Source: Gammaproteobacteria bacterium
Lineage (GTDB): Bacteria > Pseudomonadota > Gammaproteobacteria > Steroidobacterales > Rariloculaceae
Direction of reading: 5' to 3'
Assembly (NCBI GenBank): GCA_036381015.1
Contig: DASVDR010000008.1
Location: forward strand, 62,001 to 126,000
Length of the DNA: 64,000 nt
Below are positions 1 through 10,376 of this stretch, piece by piece. The notes beneath the pieces were generated by a model. The model did no database searches. It saw only the letters and a program-made list of their open reading frames with translations, and was not told the DNA's origin. Made by a program: the position numbers and the translations under genes. Positions within the stretch are counted from its first letter, which is position 1. The number at the start of each line of letters is the position of its first letter.

Positions 1-400
1 CGGCGTCGATCGACTGAGCGCGGCCTTCCGCCGTGAGCCGCCAGCTGCGCGCGGACGCGCCGGCGAGCGGCCGGCCCCGCCGCAGCAGGCCCGGCAGCGC
101 ATGGCTCAACACCTCGCCGATCGGGTGGTGGTAGTAGTCGGCCGCCCATCGCAGCGTGGCGAGCAGCTCGGAGGGCAGAAGCGGCTCCGGATCGAGCGCC
201 GCCGAGACGCTCTTCAGCTTCCCGCTCGGCACCGCGGTGCTCTCGGGAAGCTCGAGCACGACGCCGACGCGGCGCCCGCGCCCGAACGGCACGTCGACCC
301 GGCTTCCGGGCGCGGGCGGCGGCGTGTCGCCGGCCCACGCATAGTCGAAGCATTCGGGCAGGGGGACGGGGACGGCGACTCTGAGAAGCGGTCGGGTCAT
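1..400 (-). CDS. priA: Primosomal protein N' (PriA helicase), N-terminal part, cut by window edge
   Basis: The frame reads leftwards from an ATG at 398-400 and runs off the window, so only about 133 N-terminal residues are visible. They begin MTRPLLRVAVPVPLPECFDY and contain VPFGRGRRVGVV and WAADYYHHPIGEVL, typical of the PriA 3'-DNA-end-binding domain. PriA is the replication-restart helicase that loads DnaB at stalled forks. The helicase and zinc-binding parts lie outside the window, so their integrity cannot be judged. It is divergent from the HNH gene, with about 220 bp between the two starts. Confidence 0.88.
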   Translation of the reverse strand, partial: MTRPLLRVAVPVPLPECFDYAWAGDTPPPAPGSRVDVPFGRGRRVGVVLELPESTAVPSGKLKSVSAALDPEPLLPSELLATLRWAADYYHHPIGEVLSHALPGLLRRGRPLAGASARSWRLTAEGRAQSIDA

Positions 401-619
401 GGCGGGCGCAAGCGCGTGCACGATCTACGATTTCGGCGCGCGGGCGCAAGAGCGCCGCGGCCCGTCGCCGACGAGTGTTGCCGATCCCCCACACCTTCCG
501 TGACCGCGACCACCGCGGCGCGCGGGTCGCAGAAATGCCGCGCTCGACGCCACAAGCAATTGAATGTCGTTCCGAACTCGGAGAAACTTGACTTGTCGGC
601 AACAGCTCGACATGCAGCC

Positions 620-1252
620 ATGGAGCGACGAAACCACACGCTGAGCCAGGAAGTGTTGCGAACGGATATCGCAGGCATGCCGCTCGAGTGGGTGGACTAC
701 CGCGTCGCGGCGATTCTCTACCACACCGGGCAGGTGGCCTACACCTGCGGGTCGCCGATCTACCGGATCCGCGGCGGTCACAATGCCCGCACCGGATTGC
801 GGAGCTCGATCCAGGTCAGCTCGATCATCGCCACTACCGGCGAAATGCACTCCGCCGCGCGGCGCTCCGCGGATTACGTGCCCCCTCTGAACAATCGCAC
901 CTTGTTCCGGCGCGACGCGAATCTTTGCATGTACTGCGGCGTCGTGTTCCGCAGCTCCGAGCTCACGCGCGACCACATCACGCCGCTCAGCCTCGGCGGA
1001 ACGGACTCGTGGACGAACGTCGTCACCGCATGCCGGCGCTGCAACAATCACAAAGGCGGCCGCACGCCGGAGCAGGCCGACATGCAGCTCGTGGCCGTGC
1101 CGTTCACGCCGACGTATGCCGAATACATTTATCTGAAAGGCCGGCGGGTGCTGGCCGATCAGATGGAGTACCTGCTCACGCATTTCCCGCGGACGAGCCC
1201 GCTGCATGCGCGGCTGCGGGGCGATCTCGCGCGGGCTGCCTCGTTCAACTAG
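620..1252 (+). CDS. HNH endonuclease family protein
   Basis: A 210-residue protein with a complete HNH nuclease module in its C-terminal half. C103-x2-C106 and C138-x2-C141 form the zinc knuckles; D118-H119, N133 and the N142/H144 region form the beta-beta-alpha metal site (LTRDHITPLSLGG). The N-terminal half (VLRTDIAGMPLEWVDY) belongs to a widespread stand-alone family in gammaproteobacteria, also found in cyanobacteria, that is not tied to one mobile element. The frame is open further upstream, but the ATG at 620 matches the family start. The substrate is unknown; a DNA repair or nicking role would be inference. No phage genes are adjacent. Confidence 0.85.
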   Translation: MERRNHTLSQEVLRTDIAGMPLEWVDYRVAAILYHTGQVAYTCGSPIYRIRGGHNARTGLRSSIQVSSIIATTGEMHSAARRSADYVPPLNNRTLFRRDANLCMYCGVVFRSSELTRDHITPLSLGGTDSWTNVVTACRRCNNHKGGRTPEQADMQLVAVPFTPTYAEYIYLKGRRVLADQMEYLLTHFPRTSPLHARLRGDLARAASFN

Positions 1253-1267
1253 CCCCCGCGGCCGCCG

Positions 1268-2152
1268 ATGCCGGCCGACGACTCGCTCCTCGCTCTTCGC
1301 ACGGTCTTGAGGCAATCGGGCCTCGACATCACCGGGGAGCCGCCGTGCGCCGTGGGCGGCGGCAGCATCAGCCGGACCGTGAAGGTCGAGACGACCGCCG
1401 GGCCGGTCCTCGTCAAGGTCGAGCCGGCCGCCGGCTTCGACTTGCTCGACGCCGAGGCGGCGGCGCTCGAAGCGTTGCGCGACGCGCGTGCGATCCGCGT
1501 GCCCGAAGTCGCGGCGAAAGGCTGCGCGGGCCGTTACGCGTTCCTCGCGATCGAATGGATCGACTTCGGCCGCCCGTCGCCGGCCGCCGAGCGCCGTCTC
1601 GGCACGGGCCTCGCGGCGCTCCATCGCGTCACGGCCGGCGACTTCGGCTGGCACCGCGACAACTACATCGGCCGCACGCCGCAGCGCAACGATCGGTCGG
1701 GCGACTGGATCGGCTTCTACCGCGAACGGCGCCTGCGCTTTCAGCTCGAGATCGCCCGCCGTAACGGCATCGGCGAGGCGGTTTCGAGCCGCGGCACGGC
1801 GCTGCTCGAGAATCTCGAGCGCTTCTTCGACGGCTACCGGCCTGCGCCGAGCCTGCTCCACGGGGATCTGTGGGGCGGCAACTGGGGCGCCGCGGCGGGG
1901 GACGAGCCGTGCGTCTTCGACCCGGCCGCGTACTTCGGCGATCGCGAAGCGGACCTCGCGATGACGCGGCTCTTCGGCGGCTTCGGGCCCGAGTTCTACC
2001 GCGCGTACGAGGAGGCGTGGCCCCTCGCGGAGGGGTGGGAGCGCCGCGTCGAGCTCTACAACCTCTACCACCTGCTGAATCACTTCAATCTGTTCGGCGG
2101 CGGCTACCGGCATCGGGTGGAGGCGACGCTGCGCAGCCTGCTCCGCGGTTGA
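1268..2152 (+). CDS. Fructosamine kinase family protein (ketosamine 3-kinase)
   Basis: A 294-residue protein-kinase-fold enzyme of the fructosamine/ketosamine-3-kinase family. Members phosphorylate sugar adducts on protein amines, which destabilises the adduct and repairs glycation. Visible landmarks are the nucleotide-binding Lys (VLVKVE, K50), the catalytic loop HGDLWGGN (198-205), the metal-binding Asp in FDPAAYFGDREADLAM (218-233), and the C-terminal YHLLNHFNLFGGGY typical of the family. Length is normal. It starts 16 bp after the HNH gene and may be cotranscribed with it. Confidence 0.92.
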   Translation: MPADDSLLALRTVLRQSGLDITGEPPCAVGGGSISRTVKVETTAGPVLVKVEPAAGFDLLDAEAAALEALRDARAIRVPEVAAKGCAGRYAFLAIEWIDFGRPSPAAERRLGTGLAALHRVTAGDFGWHRDNYIGRTPQRNDRSGDWIGFYRERRLRFQLEIARRNGIGEAVSSRGTALLENLERFFDGYRPAPSLLHGDLWGGNWGAAAGDEPCVFDPAAYFGDREADLAMTRLFGGFGPEFYRAYEEAWPLAEGWERRVELYNLYHLLNHFNLFGGGYRHRVEATLRSLLRG

Positions 2153-2194
2153 CGGTCGTCGGGCGCGCCCGGCCGCGAAAGCCGCTGCGCGCGG

Positions 2195-2992
2195 TCAGGC
2201 ACCGGCCGGCTCTTCCGCGCGGTCGTCCTCGATCAGAAAGAAGCTGACGTCGCCGGGCAGGAACAGCGTGACCGAGCCGCTCGCGTCGGCCGTGATCGGC
2301 GCGCCTCGCCGGACCTCGAAGCCCTTCGCGCGAAGATACTCGGTACGGGCGTCGAGCTGACCGGCCCGAAAGGTCAGCGCGCGCGTGAAGCGGCGCGTCT
2401 CGTGGAGGCCGAGGACGAGCCCGCGGCCGGCGAGCGTCAGCCACGGATGGGGGGCGTCGCGCCGGGCGACAAAGGAAAGCCCGAGCGCGGTCCAGAAGCG
2501 CTCGGCGCGCGCGAGCGAACGGGTCGCGACGCTGAGCTCGACGAACGCGCCGCATGCCGAGACCGTCGTCGCGTGGTCGGCGACGGGCGGAAACGTTCTG
2601 GCCTCGAGCAGCAGGATCGGAAGACCGTCGGGATCGCAGAAGCGGACGCGATGGAACTCGTCGTCGCCGAGCTCGGTGCGCTCGAGCTCGATCCCGGCGG
2701 CTTCCAGCCTGCGCGCCTGCGCCTTCACATCCGGACGGACGAACGTCGGCACGGGGCCGTCGAGCTCGTTCTCGTGCAAACCGATCGTGAGCCGCCCGTC
2801 CGTGGCCGCGGCGTAAGGTTCCGAGACGAAGTCCGCGACCGGGACGCCGCGAAAGCCGAGCGCGGAGTAGGCTTCGACGGCTTCCGCAATCGGGCTCGCC
2901 GGCACGGCGAGCTCGAGCAGCTCGCCGATGTCGGGCAAAAGGGGCGCGGCGGCGCGGGCGGCCGTTTCACCGTCAGGACGCTTCGAGCTCAT
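2195..2992 (-). CDS. VOC family protein with two glyoxalase-like domains
   Basis: A 265-residue cytoplasmic protein with two vicinal-oxygen-chelate modules in tandem, roughly residues 20-135 and 145-255. Each shows the usual ending of metal-site strand plus DPDG or F-L-P-G-D (VRFCDPDGLPILLLEA; VTLFLPGDVSFFLIED). Members include glyoxalases, dioxygenases and resistance proteins; the substrate cannot be read from sequence. It converges on the fructosamine kinase gene with 42 bp between, and no repeat or obvious terminator sits in that gap. Confidence 0.8.
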   Translation of the reverse strand: MSSKRPDGETAARAAAPLLPDIGELLELAVPASPIAEAVEAYSALGFRGVPVADFVSEPYAAATDGRLTIGLHENELDGPVPTFVRPDVKAQARRLEAAGIELERTELGDDEFHRVRFCDPDGLPILLLEARTFPPVADHATTVSACGAFVELSVATRSLARAERFWTALGLSFVARRDAPHPWLTLAGRGLVLGLHETRRFTRALTFRAGQLDARTEYLRAKGFEVRRGAPITADASGSVTLFLPGDVSFFLIEDDRAEEPAGA

Positions 2993-3108
2993 GGAATCCT
3001 CACGCTCGCGAATCTGTCAGAATCGCGGTCCCGCTCCGTCGTGAACGGCTTGCCATTTTGCCCTCCGGGACGCTTCGCGGCATCTCGAAGAGGGGTCTCG
3101 GGGGAATC

Positions 3109-3999
3109 GTGGTCGCCGAGCTCGCCGACATCCTGCTTCCGGTCTTCTGCCTCGCGGCCGCAGGGTATGCGTGGCAGCGGCTCGGCGTCCCGTTCGAGCG
3201 CGAGTTCGTGACGCGCGTGATCATGAATCTCGCGGGTCCCTGTCTGATCGTCGACAGCCTGTCCGGGCTCGAGCTGCCGCTCGACCTGTTCGCGACGATG
3301 GCGGCCGCGTCGGTCGCGATGCTCGCGACGACGCTCGCCGCCGCGTGGCTGCTCTTGAAGGCGCTGCGACTCCCGGTGCGCTCGTACCTGCCCGCCGTCA
3401 GCATCGGCAACAACGGCAACCTCGGGCTGCCGCTGTCGCTGCTCGCGTTCGGGCCGGAGGGCCTCGGGCTCGCGGTCGCGGTGTATGTGATCAATTCCGT
3501 CGGGCAGTTCACGATGACGCCGATGCTGCAAAGCGGCGTGCCGGTGCTGCGCACGCTCGTGACGACTCCGGTGATTTACGGCGCGGTGATCGGCGCGGGC
3601 CTCCTGGCCGGCGGAGTCTCGCTGCCCGACTGGCTCGCGGCCACGATCGGCCTCGTCGGCGACCTGATGATCCCGCTGATGCTGCTCGCGCTCGGGCACA
3701 CGCTGGGCGGGCTTCGCGCCGGACGGCTGTCGCTTGCCTTCGGGCTCGGGGCGGCCCGGATCGCGCTCGGCTTCGGTGTCGCGCTCGCGACGAGCACGGT
3801 GTTCGGTCTCGAGGGCACGGCGCGCGCCGTGCTCGTTCTGCAGGGCGCGATGCCGGCCGCGGTCTTCAACTACCTTTTCGCGGCGCGGTACGGCCGTGCG
3901 CCGGACGACGTGGCCGGCATCGTGCTCGTGTCGACGCTGCTCAGCGCCGTGACGATGCCGTGGCTCGTCTCGTACACCCTTCGGCTCGCCGGCGCCTGA
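3109..3999 (+). CDS. AEC family transporter (auxin efflux carrier-like permease)
   Basis: An integral membrane protein of about 297 residues with some ten hydrophobic segments arranged as two halves. The conserved NNGNLGLPL motif near residue 105 marks the AEC/BASS-like fold. Bacterial members export or import malonate, malate or other small organic anions. The GTG at 3109 (VVAELADILLPVF) is preferred because a GA-rich stretch precedes it and the protein then begins just before the first membrane helix. The frame is open back to an ATG at 3058. Its stop abuts the convergent thiolase stop with no spacer. Confidence 0.85.
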   Translation: MVAELADILLPVFCLAAAGYAWQRLGVPFEREFVTRVIMNLAGPCLIVDSLSGLELPLDLFATMAAASVAMLATTLAAAWLLLKALRLPVRSYLPAVSIGNNGNLGLPLSLLAFGPEGLGLAVAVYVINSVGQFTMTPMLQSGVPVLRTLVTTPVIYGAVIGAGLLAGGVSLPDWLAATIGLVGDLMIPLMLLALGHTLGGLRAGRLSLAFGLGAARIALGFGVALATSTVFGLEGTARAVLVLQGAMPAAVFNYLFAARYGRAPDDVAGIVLVSTLLSAVTMPWLVSYTLRLAGA

Positions 4000-5283
4000 C
4001 TACGGCGCTTCGAGGATCGCGGTGACGCCCATGCCGCCGGCGGTGCAGACGGAGATCAGGCCGCGGCCGCTGCCGCGCTCGTGCAGGAGCTTCGCCATCG
4101 TCGCGACGAGGCGTGTGCCCGTCGCGGCGAACGGATGGCCGATCGCGACGCTGCCGCCCTTCACGTTCAGCTTCGAGCGGTCGATCGCCCCCATCGGCTC
4201 GTCCCGGCCGAGCTTCTCGCGACAGAACTGCTCGGACTCCCAGGCCTTCAGCGTCGCGAGCGTCTGCGCGGCGAACGCCTCGTGGATCTCGTAGTAGTCG
4301 AAGTCCTGGAGCGCGAGGCCCGCGACTTTGAGCATGTCGGACACGGCGTAGGCCGGCGCCATCAGCAGGCCTTCCTTCGCGACGAAGTCGACGGCCGCTT
4401 CCCGCGCATACGTCAGATACGCGAGCACCGGGAGGCCGTGCTCGCGCGCCCAGTCCTCGGAGCCGAGCAGCACGGCCGACGCGCCGTCCGTCAGCGGCGT
4501 GCTGTTGCCGGCCGTGAGCGTGCCGCTGCCGCTCTTGTCGAACACCGGCTTCAGCTTCGCGAGCTGCTCGAGGCTCGTATCGGGCCGCAGGTTGTTGTCG
4601 CGCCGCACGCCTTTGAACTCGACGAGCAGGTCGTCGTAGAAGCCTTCGTCGTAAGCACGCACCGCGTTCCTGTGGCTCGCGAGCGCGAGCTCGTCCTGCT
4701 CGAGGCGCGTGATGCCCCATTCCTTCGCGGTGATCTCCATGCTCTCGCCCATCGAGAGCCCGGTGCGCGGCTCGACGACCGCCGGCAGGCTCGGCTTGAA
4801 ATGCTTCGGGCGGAGCTTGAGCCACGGCCCGATCCGCTCCCCGAAGCTCCGGCCCCGCGAGCTTTCGATCAGGATCGAGCGATAGGCGTCCGAATAGACG
4901 ATCGGCATGTCGCTGATGCTGTCCGTCCCGCCGGCGATGCCTGCGTCCATCAGCCCGAGCGAGATCTTGCTGCCGATCGCGATCGCCGCGGAGAGGCTCG
5001 TGCCGCACGCGCGTTGGATGTCGAAGGCCGGCGTCTCGGGCGCGAGGCCGGACGAGAGCGTCGATTCCCGCGCGAGGTTGAAGTCGCGCGAGTGCTTGAT
5101 GACCGCGCCGAGCGAAACGTCGCCGAGCCGCTCGCCCCGCAGGCCGAAGCGCTCGACGAGGCCGCGCAGCGCGGCCGTCATCATGTCCTGGTTCGAGCAA
5201 TCGCGGTAAGCCGTGTGCGCGCGGCAAAACGGAATTCGAACTCCGCCCAAGATCGCGACCCGCCGAGCCGATTGGTTCCGCAT
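4000..5283 (-). CDS. Acetyl-CoA C-acyltransferase (thiolase), FadI-like
   Basis: A 427-residue thiolase. The acyl-accepting cysteine is C93 in RACGTSLSA, the catalytic histidine is H383 in GHPFAATG, and the second cysteine lies in CTAGGMG near 413. It would cleave or condense 3-ketoacyl-CoA in fatty-acid beta-oxidation. The ATG at 5281-5283 starts MRNQSARRVAILGG; upstream codons in frame have no family resemblance. No FadB/FadJ-like partner is adjacent in this window, so it may act with a multifunctional subunit encoded elsewhere. The DUF924 gene lies just upstream on the same strand. Confidence 0.92.
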   Translation of the reverse strand: MRNQSARRVAILGGVRIPFCRAHTAYRDCSNQDMMTAALRGLVERFGLRGERLGDVSLGAVIKHSRDFNLARESTLSSGLAPETPAFDIQRACGTSLSAAIAIGSKISLGLMDAGIAGGTDSISDMPIVYSDAYRSILIESSRGRSFGERIGPWLKLRPKHFKPSLPAVVEPRTGLSMGESMEITAKEWGITRLEQDELALASHRNAVRAYDEGFYDDLLVEFKGVRRDNNLRPDTSLEQLAKLKPVFDKSGSGTLTAGNSTPLTDGASAVLLGSEDWAREHGLPVLAYLTYAREAAVDFVAKEGLLMAPAYAVSDMLKVAGLALQDFDYYEIHEAFAAQTLATLKAWESEQFCREKLGRDEPMGAIDRSKLNVKGGSVAIGHPFAATGTRLVATMAKLLHERGSGRGLISVCTAGGMGVTAILEAP

Positions 5284-5341
5284 CCGTTGACTCCTTGATT
5301 CCTGAAACGGATTCCTGAAACGCGCGCTTCGATCCGCGCCG

Positions 5342-5968
5342 CTACTGGCCGAAGCTCGGGCCGCCGGCGTCGAGAAATTCCCGCTCCTCGGGTGTGTCCC
5401 CGCGTCCCAAGCTGCGGTTTCGATGCGGGAAGCGGCCGAAGCGCGCGACGATATCGCGATGCAGCTTCGCGTACTCCGCAAAGCTCTCGAGCTTCCGCTG
5501 CACGTGGTCGGGCGTGCCCGGAAGCTCGCACAGCGCGCGGAATTTCCGCACCGACAGCTCCTGGGCGACGAGATCCTCGGCGTGCTGCAGCGGCATGTAG
5601 AAGAACGCGCGGCGCAACGGGCCGAGCTCGAGATCCATTCCCGATTCGACTCCGTCGATCGCGAGCCGGAACGCCTTCTCGTCCGAGGCGAACGCGGCGG
5701 CGCTCCCGCGGTGCAGCTGCCGCGGAAGCTGATCGAGCAGCAGGATCAGCGCGAGGCGCCCTCGCGCGGTGGCGGCCCAGTCGTCCAGATCGCCGCGCGC
5801 GGCACGTTCCGCGAGAACGCCGAAGCGTTGCGCGACCTCGGCATCGGTGGCGCTGTCCGGGCGGAACCAACGCTCGAAGCGCCGATTCAACGCTTCCTCG
5901 GTTTCGGATTCGGGGCCGAACCAGTAGTCCAGCAGCCGCGCGATCGCGTCGTCCATCTTCGATTCCAC
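5342..5968 (-). CDS. DUF924 family protein
   Basis: A 208-residue soluble protein of the DUF924 family, which has a TPR-like alpha fold and no established function. The signature is visible: LLDYWFG near the N-terminus, the W-F-R-P-D segment, then LILLLDQLPRQLHRGSAAAF and FFYMPLQHAEDL, and the C-terminal FGRFPHRNRSLGR. A second ATG four codons downstream is an equally possible start. It precedes the thiolase by 58 bp on the same strand and is divergent from the histidine kinase. Confidence 0.88.
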   Translation of the reverse strand: MESKMDDAIARLLDYWFGPESETEEALNRRFERWFRPDSATDAEVAQRFGVLAERAARGDLDDWAATARGRLALILLLDQLPRQLHRGSAAAFASDEKAFRLAIDGVESGMDLELGPLRRAFFYMPLQHAEDLVAQELSVRKFRALCELPGTPDHVQRKLESFAEYAKLHRDIVARFGRFPHRNRSLGRGDTPEEREFLDAGGPSFGQ

Positions 5969-6116
5969 GCCCTACATTACGTGCTGCCGGGGGTAACGCC
6001 AAGCCGGGCGCCCGGCAGCCGCTCGCCGCCGCGGGCTCCGTGCCCGAGACGCACGCCGTCCCCGGGCCCTACAATCGGCCCGCACGCTCCCGGAAGGGCC
6101 GCGAACCGCCGTATCG

Positions 6117-8210
6117 ATGTCGCTCAGAGCTCAACTCCTCGCCTTCGGGCTGCTGACGCTCGTCCTCCCGTGGGCCGGGTACCGGTTCGTCCAGGAGATG
6201 GAAGCCGCGCTGCGCCGCGGATTGGAGCAGGCGCTGGTCGCGAGCGCGGGGACCGTCGCGGCCGCGCTCGACGGTCAAACGCGGTTGCTCGAGCCTCCCG
6301 CCGTCAAGTTCGGCGGTCCGCGGGGCGCGACGATCTACGGCCTGCCGCTCGCGGCCGAGCCCCGAATCGACGGACTGCGCGACGACTGGAGCTCCGGAGA
6401 CGAGTCGGCCATCCTCCTCGACGGCGGGCACCGCTTGTGGGCCGGTGTGCACGAGCGCTCCGTCTATCTCTATCTCGCCGCCGCCGATGCCGACGTGGTC
6501 TACGAGGGCGCGCCGGAAGAGGGCCCGCACGGCGACCGGCTGCTGCTCGTCGTCGAGCCGTTCCCGCGCTTGATCCAGCGCTTCCTGCTCGCCACGCGGG
6601 CGCCGGGGTCGTTTCGCGCGCGGATCACGAGCCCTCCGCTGTTCGTGCCCGGGGAGGACTTCGAGGACCGGATCCAGAGCGCCTGGCAGGAGACCGAGGA
6701 AGGGTTCGGCGTCGAGATCCGGCTGCCGCTCGACCTCGCCGGGCAGGCGCTCGGAGTCGCGCTGATCGACGTCGATCGCGCCGCATCGCAGTACCGCGAC
6801 GCCTCCGCGTACCCCGGCGATTCCGGCTACCGTGTCGCCGCCGTCGCGGCGAGCTGGCCGATCGGGGACGGCGCACCGGGGCCGTTCGTGTACCAGCGGC
6901 CGGACCTCGAGCGATTCGTCCGGCAGTTCAGCCAAGCCGGCGACCGCTTTCGCGTGCTCGACGCCGACGGCTGGGTGCTGTCGGACACGGGCTCGACGAC
7001 CGAGCCGCTCGCGCAGCAAACGAGCGCGGGCGGCCTCGCCGGCACTCTGTTCCGGTATCTGCTGCGGCGCGACGATCCGGAGTACAGCAAGCTCGAGCAT
7101 CCGCCGGGCCGGCTCGGCGACGAGACGCTGCGCCAGGCGCTGTCGGGAAGCCCGGCGACCGCGTGGTACCGCGCCGGGCCCGATCAGAGCGCGACCGTCG
7201 CCGCGGCGGTGCCGATCCGAGGCCCGGACGGCGTCCTCGGCGCGGTCCTCCTCGAGCAGCGCAGCGACCCGATCCTGACGCTCACGAATCGCGCGCTGCT
7301 GCGGCTCATGACGTTCACGCTGCTCGCGACCGTGGTTGCGGCGGTCGGGCTGCTCGGCTACGCCTCGCTCCTGTCGTACCGCGTCCGGAAGCTCGCGCGC
7401 GCCGCGGAGAACGCGCTCGGTCCGAAGGGCGAGATCGACGTGTCGCTCCCCGGCCGGAGCAGCCGGGACGAGCTCGGCGACCTGAGCCGCAGCTTCGCGG
7501 ACCTGCTCGAGCGGCTGCGCGAGCACACGCAGTACTTGAAGACGCTGGCCGGCAAGCTGTCGCACGAGCTGCGGACGCCGCTCGCCGTCGTGTCGACGTC
7601 GCTCGACAACCTCGAGCACGAGGTCGACTCGCCCGGGGCGCGGCCCTACCTCGAGCGGCTGCGCGGCGGCGCGAGCCGCCTCGACTCGATTCTCGCGGCG
7701 ATGAGCGAGGCGACCCGGATCGAGCAGGCGATAGGCGACACCGAGCCCGAGCGCTTCGACCTCGCCGCCGTCGTCGAAGCGTGCGCGCGGGCTTACGCGG
7801 ACATCTACACCGAGCGGGTGATTCGCTGGCGGATCGCGGTCGACCGCGCCGAGACGATCGGGTCCGGCGAGCTCGTCGCGCAGATGATCGACAAGCTCGT
7901 GGACAATGCGGTCGGCTTCAGCACGGCCGGGAGCCCGATCGACATCGAGCTCGACGACGACGGCGAGCTCGTGCTGCGCGTCGCGAACGAAGGCCCGCTG
8001 CTGCCCGAGGAGATGCGCGACCGACTCTTCGACTCGCTCGTCTCGATGCGGGACGGGCATGACGACGGCCGTCCGCATCTCGGCCTCGGCCTACATATCG
8101 TCGCGCTGATCGCGGACTTCCACGGCGGCCGCGTGACGGCCGACAACCGGTCCGACGGCTCGGGCGCCGTCTTCAGCGTCCGCTTCCCGAAGAACGGGAC
8201 GCGATACTAA
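6117..8210 (+). CDS. pdsS: Membrane sensor histidine kinase, proteobacterial dedicated sortase system type (PdsS-like)
   Basis: A 697-residue sensor kinase. It has an N-terminal membrane helix ([17 protein letters not shown]), a periplasmic domain of about 370 residues, a second helix near 395-420, a HAMP-like linker, a HisKA site with the phospho-acceptor His in LSHELRTPL (about 482), and an ATPase domain with [11 protein letters not shown] and GLGLHIV. Length, architecture and N-terminal sequence match my recollection of the family named proteobacterial dedicated sortase system histidine kinase. The matching response regulator is at 15402-16103, separated by msrA and gltBD, and no sortase is in the window. 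A TACAAT -10-like box lies at 6070-6075. Confidence 0.78.
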   Translation: MSLRAQLLAFGLLTLVLPWAGYRFVQEMEAALRRGLEQALVASAGTVAAALDGQTRLLEPPAVKFGGPRGATIYGLPLAAEPRIDGLRDDWSSGDESAILLDGGHRLWAGVHERSVYLYLAAADADVVYEGAPEEGPHGDRLLLVVEPFPRLIQRFLLATRAPGSFRARITSPPLFVPGEDFEDRIQSAWQETEEGFGVEIRLPLDLAGQALGVALIDVDRAASQYRDASAYPGDSGYRVAAVAASWPIGDGAPGPFVYQRPDLERFVRQFSQAGDRFRVLDADGWVLSDTGSTTEPLAQQTSAGGLAGTLFRYLLRRDDPEYSKLEHPPGRLGDETLRQALSGSPATAWYRAGPDQSATVAAAVPIRGPDGVLGAVLLEQRSDPILTLTNRALLRLMTFTLLATVVAAVGLLGYASLLSYRVRKLARAAENALGPKGEIDVSLPGRSSRDELGDLSRSFADLLERLREHTQYLKTLAGKLSHELRTPLAVVSTSLDNLEHEVDSPGARPYLERLRGGASRLDSILAAMSEATRIEQAIGDTEPERFDLAAVVEACARAYADIYTERVIRWRIAVDRAETIGSGELVAQMIDKLVDNAVGFSTAGSPIDIELDDDGELVLRVANEGPLLPEEMRDRLFDSLVSMRDGHDDGRPHLGLGLHIVALIADFHGGRVTADNRSDGSGAVFSVRFPKNGTRY

Positions 8211-8845
8211 GCCGTCGACGCGTACGGCACGCCGCACCCTTCGAGCCCGCAGTACCCGCCCGGGTTCTTCGCGAGATACTGCTGGTGGTAATCCTCGGCG
8301 TAGTAGAACGGCTGGTCGCCGCAGATCTCCGTCGTGATCTTGCCGAGGCCTCGCCCGGCCAGCTGCCGCTGGTAACGCTCGCGGCTGCGGACCGCCTCGC
8401 TTCGGCGCGCGTCGTCGCCGACGTAGATGGCCGAGCGGTACTGGGTGCCGAAGTCGTTGCCCTGACGCATGCCTTGCGTCGGATCGTGCGATTCCCAGAA
8501 GACTTGCAGGATCTTCGCGAACGGCAGCGTCTGGGGATCGTAGACGACCAGCACGACCTCGGCGTGACCCGTGAGCCCCGTGCACACCTCCCGGTACGTC
8601 GGGTTCGGCGTGAAGCCGCCGGCATAGCCCGCAGCGGTCGTGTAGACGCCGGGCAGCGACCAGAAGACGCGCTCCGCGCCCCAGAAGCAGCCCATGCCGA
8701 ACAGCGCCGTCTCGAGGCCCGCCGGAAACGGCGGCTTGATCGGCCGGTGCAGCACGAAATGCTCGTTCGTCACCTCCATCGGCTCTTCGCGACCGGGGAG
8801 GGCCTGCTTTGCGTCGATCAGCGTTTGAGCTTTGCGGCCAAACAT
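8207..8845 (-). CDS. msrA: Peptide-methionine (S)-S-oxide reductase MsrA
   Basis: A 212-residue methionine sulfoxide reductase A. The catalytic cysteine is C53 in [12 protein letters not shown], and the family motifs GYAGG, HAEVV and the C-terminal [12 protein letters not shown], which carries resolving cysteines, are present. It repairs S-form oxidised methionines using thioredoxin. The ATG at 8843-8845 (MFGRKAQ) gives a normal-length protein. The stop overlaps the kinase stop by four bases in convergent orientation. It lies 22 bp downstream of gltD on the same strand and could share its transcript. Confidence 0.94.
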   Translation of the reverse strand: MFGRKAQTLIDAKQALPGREEPMEVTNEHFVLHRPIKPPFPAGLETALFGMGCFWGAERVFWSLPGVYTTAAGYAGGFTPNPTYREVCTGLTGHAEVVLVVYDPQTLPFAKILQVFWESHDPTQGMRQGNDFGTQYRSAIYVGDDARRSEAVRSRERYQRQLAGRGLGKITTEICGDQPFYYAEDYHQQYLAKNPGGYCGLEGCGVPYASTA

Positions 8846-8867
8846 GTGTCGGTCCCGTCCCCGCTCT

Positions 8868-10367
8868 CTAGCGGCCGCCCGCCGGGATGCCGAGCGCGAT
8901 GCCCGGGGCCGGCAGGCGGGTCGTGCCGCGCAGATAGAGATCCACGGCGCGCGCCGCGCCGCGGCCCTCGTTGATCGCCCAGACCACGAGCGACTGCCCG
9001 CGGCGGCAGTCGCCGGCCGCGAACACGCCGGGCACGCTCGTCCGGAAGTCGCCGTGCACGGCGCGGTAATTCGAGCGCTCGTCGAGCGCGACCCCGAGGC
9101 TTTCGGCCACGTAAGCCTCCGGTCCGAGGAAGCCCATCGCGAGCAGCACCATATCGGCATCGAGCTGTTGAAGGCTGCCTTCGATCTCGCGCATCTCGGG
9201 CCGGGCGCCGTTCGTCCGCCACTCGATCCGCGCGGTCTCGACGGCTCGGACGCGGCCGTTGCCGTCGTCGACGAAACGCTTCGACACGATCGCGTAGTTG
9301 CGCGGGTCGGCGCCGAAGCGCGCGATCGCCTCCTCGTGCGCGTAGTCGGTCCGCAGGATCTTCGGCCAGAGCGGCCAAGGGTTGTCCGGCGCGCGCTGCG
9401 CCGGCGGCTGATCGAGCAGCTCGAGATTCAGGATCGCGCGGCAGCCGTGGCGAAGGGCCGTGCCGATGCAGTCGGCGCCGGTGTCGCCGCCGCCGATCAC
9501 GAGCACGGTCTTGTCCTTCGCGCTGATGTAGTCGCCGTCCGTGAGGTTGCTGTTCAGGAGGCTCTTCGTGTTCGCGGTGAGGAACTCCATCGCGAAGTGC
9601 ACGCCGGCGAGCTCCCGTCCCGGGATCGCGAGATCCCGCGGCCGCGTGGCGCCCGTGGCGAGCAGCACGGCGTCGAACGTGCGCCGGAGCTCCTCGGGGT
9701 CGACGTTTCTACCGACGTCGGCGTTCGTGACGAACTCAATGCCCGATTCGCGCAGCACGTTCACGCGCCGGTCGACGACGGCCTTGTCGAGCTTCATGTT
9801 CGGGATGCCGTACATCAACAGGCCGCCGATGCGGTCGGCCCGCTCGAAGACCGTGACGGAATGCCCGACGCTGTTCAGCTGGTCGGCAGCGGCGAGCCCG
9901 GCCGGGCCCGAGCCGACGATCGCGACCCGCTTTCCGGTTCTCGATTCCGGACGCCTCGGCTTGACCCATCCCTCCGCGAAGCCGCGGTCGATGATCGCGT
10001 TCTCGATGTTCTTGATCGTGACCGGCGGGTCGGTGATGCCGAGCACGCACGCGCCCTCGCACGGCGCCGGGCACGTGCGCCCCGTGAACTCCGGAAAGTT
10101 GTTCGTCTTGTGCAGGCGCTCGAGCGCGTCGCGCCAGCGCCCGTGGTAGACGAGATCGTTCCACTCAGGAATCAGGTTGTCCACCGGGCAGCCGTTCGCC
10201 GACTGGCAGAACGGCACGCCGCAATCCATGCAGCGCGCTGCTTGGATCTTCAGGCTCTCCTCCGCGGGCTCCGTGAAGATCTCGCGGAAGTCGCGCGCGC
10301 GCTCGACCGCGTCCCGATAGGGGACGGCCTTGCGCGGGTATTCCAAGAAGCCGGTATGCTTGCCCAC
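8868..10367 (-). CDS. gltD: Glutamate synthase [NADPH] small (beta) subunit
   Basis: A 499-residue FAD- and NADPH-binding subunit that passes electrons from NADPH to GltB for glutamate formation from glutamine and 2-oxoglutarate. N-terminal cysteines (C46, C49, C54, C60 and C99, C103, C107) are the 4Fe-4S ligands. [13 protein letters not shown] near 152 binds FAD and [12 protein letters not shown] near 290 binds NADPH. The start is GTG at 10365-10367, nine bases after the gltB stop, a normal gltBD arrangement. Confidence 0.95.
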   Translation of the reverse strand: MGKHTGFLEYPRKAVPYRDAVERARDFREIFTEPAEESLKIQAARCMDCGVPFCQSANGCPVDNLIPEWNDLVYHGRWRDALERLHKTNNFPEFTGRTCPAPCEGACVLGITDPPVTIKNIENAIIDRGFAEGWVKPRRPESRTGKRVAIVGSGPAGLAAADQLNSVGHSVTVFERADRIGGLLMYGIPNMKLDKAVVDRRVNVLRESGIEFVTNADVGRNVDPEELRRTFDAVLLATGATRPRDLAIPGRELAGVHFAMEFLTANTKSLLNSNLTDGDYISAKDKTVLVIGGGDTGADCIGTALRHGCRAILNLELLDQPPAQRAPDNPWPLWPKILRTDYAHEEAIARFGADPRNYAIVSKRFVDDGNGRVRAVETARIEWRTNGARPEMREIEGSLQQLDADMVLLAMGFLGPEAYVAESLGVALDERSNYRAVHGDFRTSVPGVFAAGDCRRGQSLVVWAINEGRGAARAVDLYLRGTTRLPAPGIALGIPAGGR

Positions 10368-10376
10368 GCCGATCCC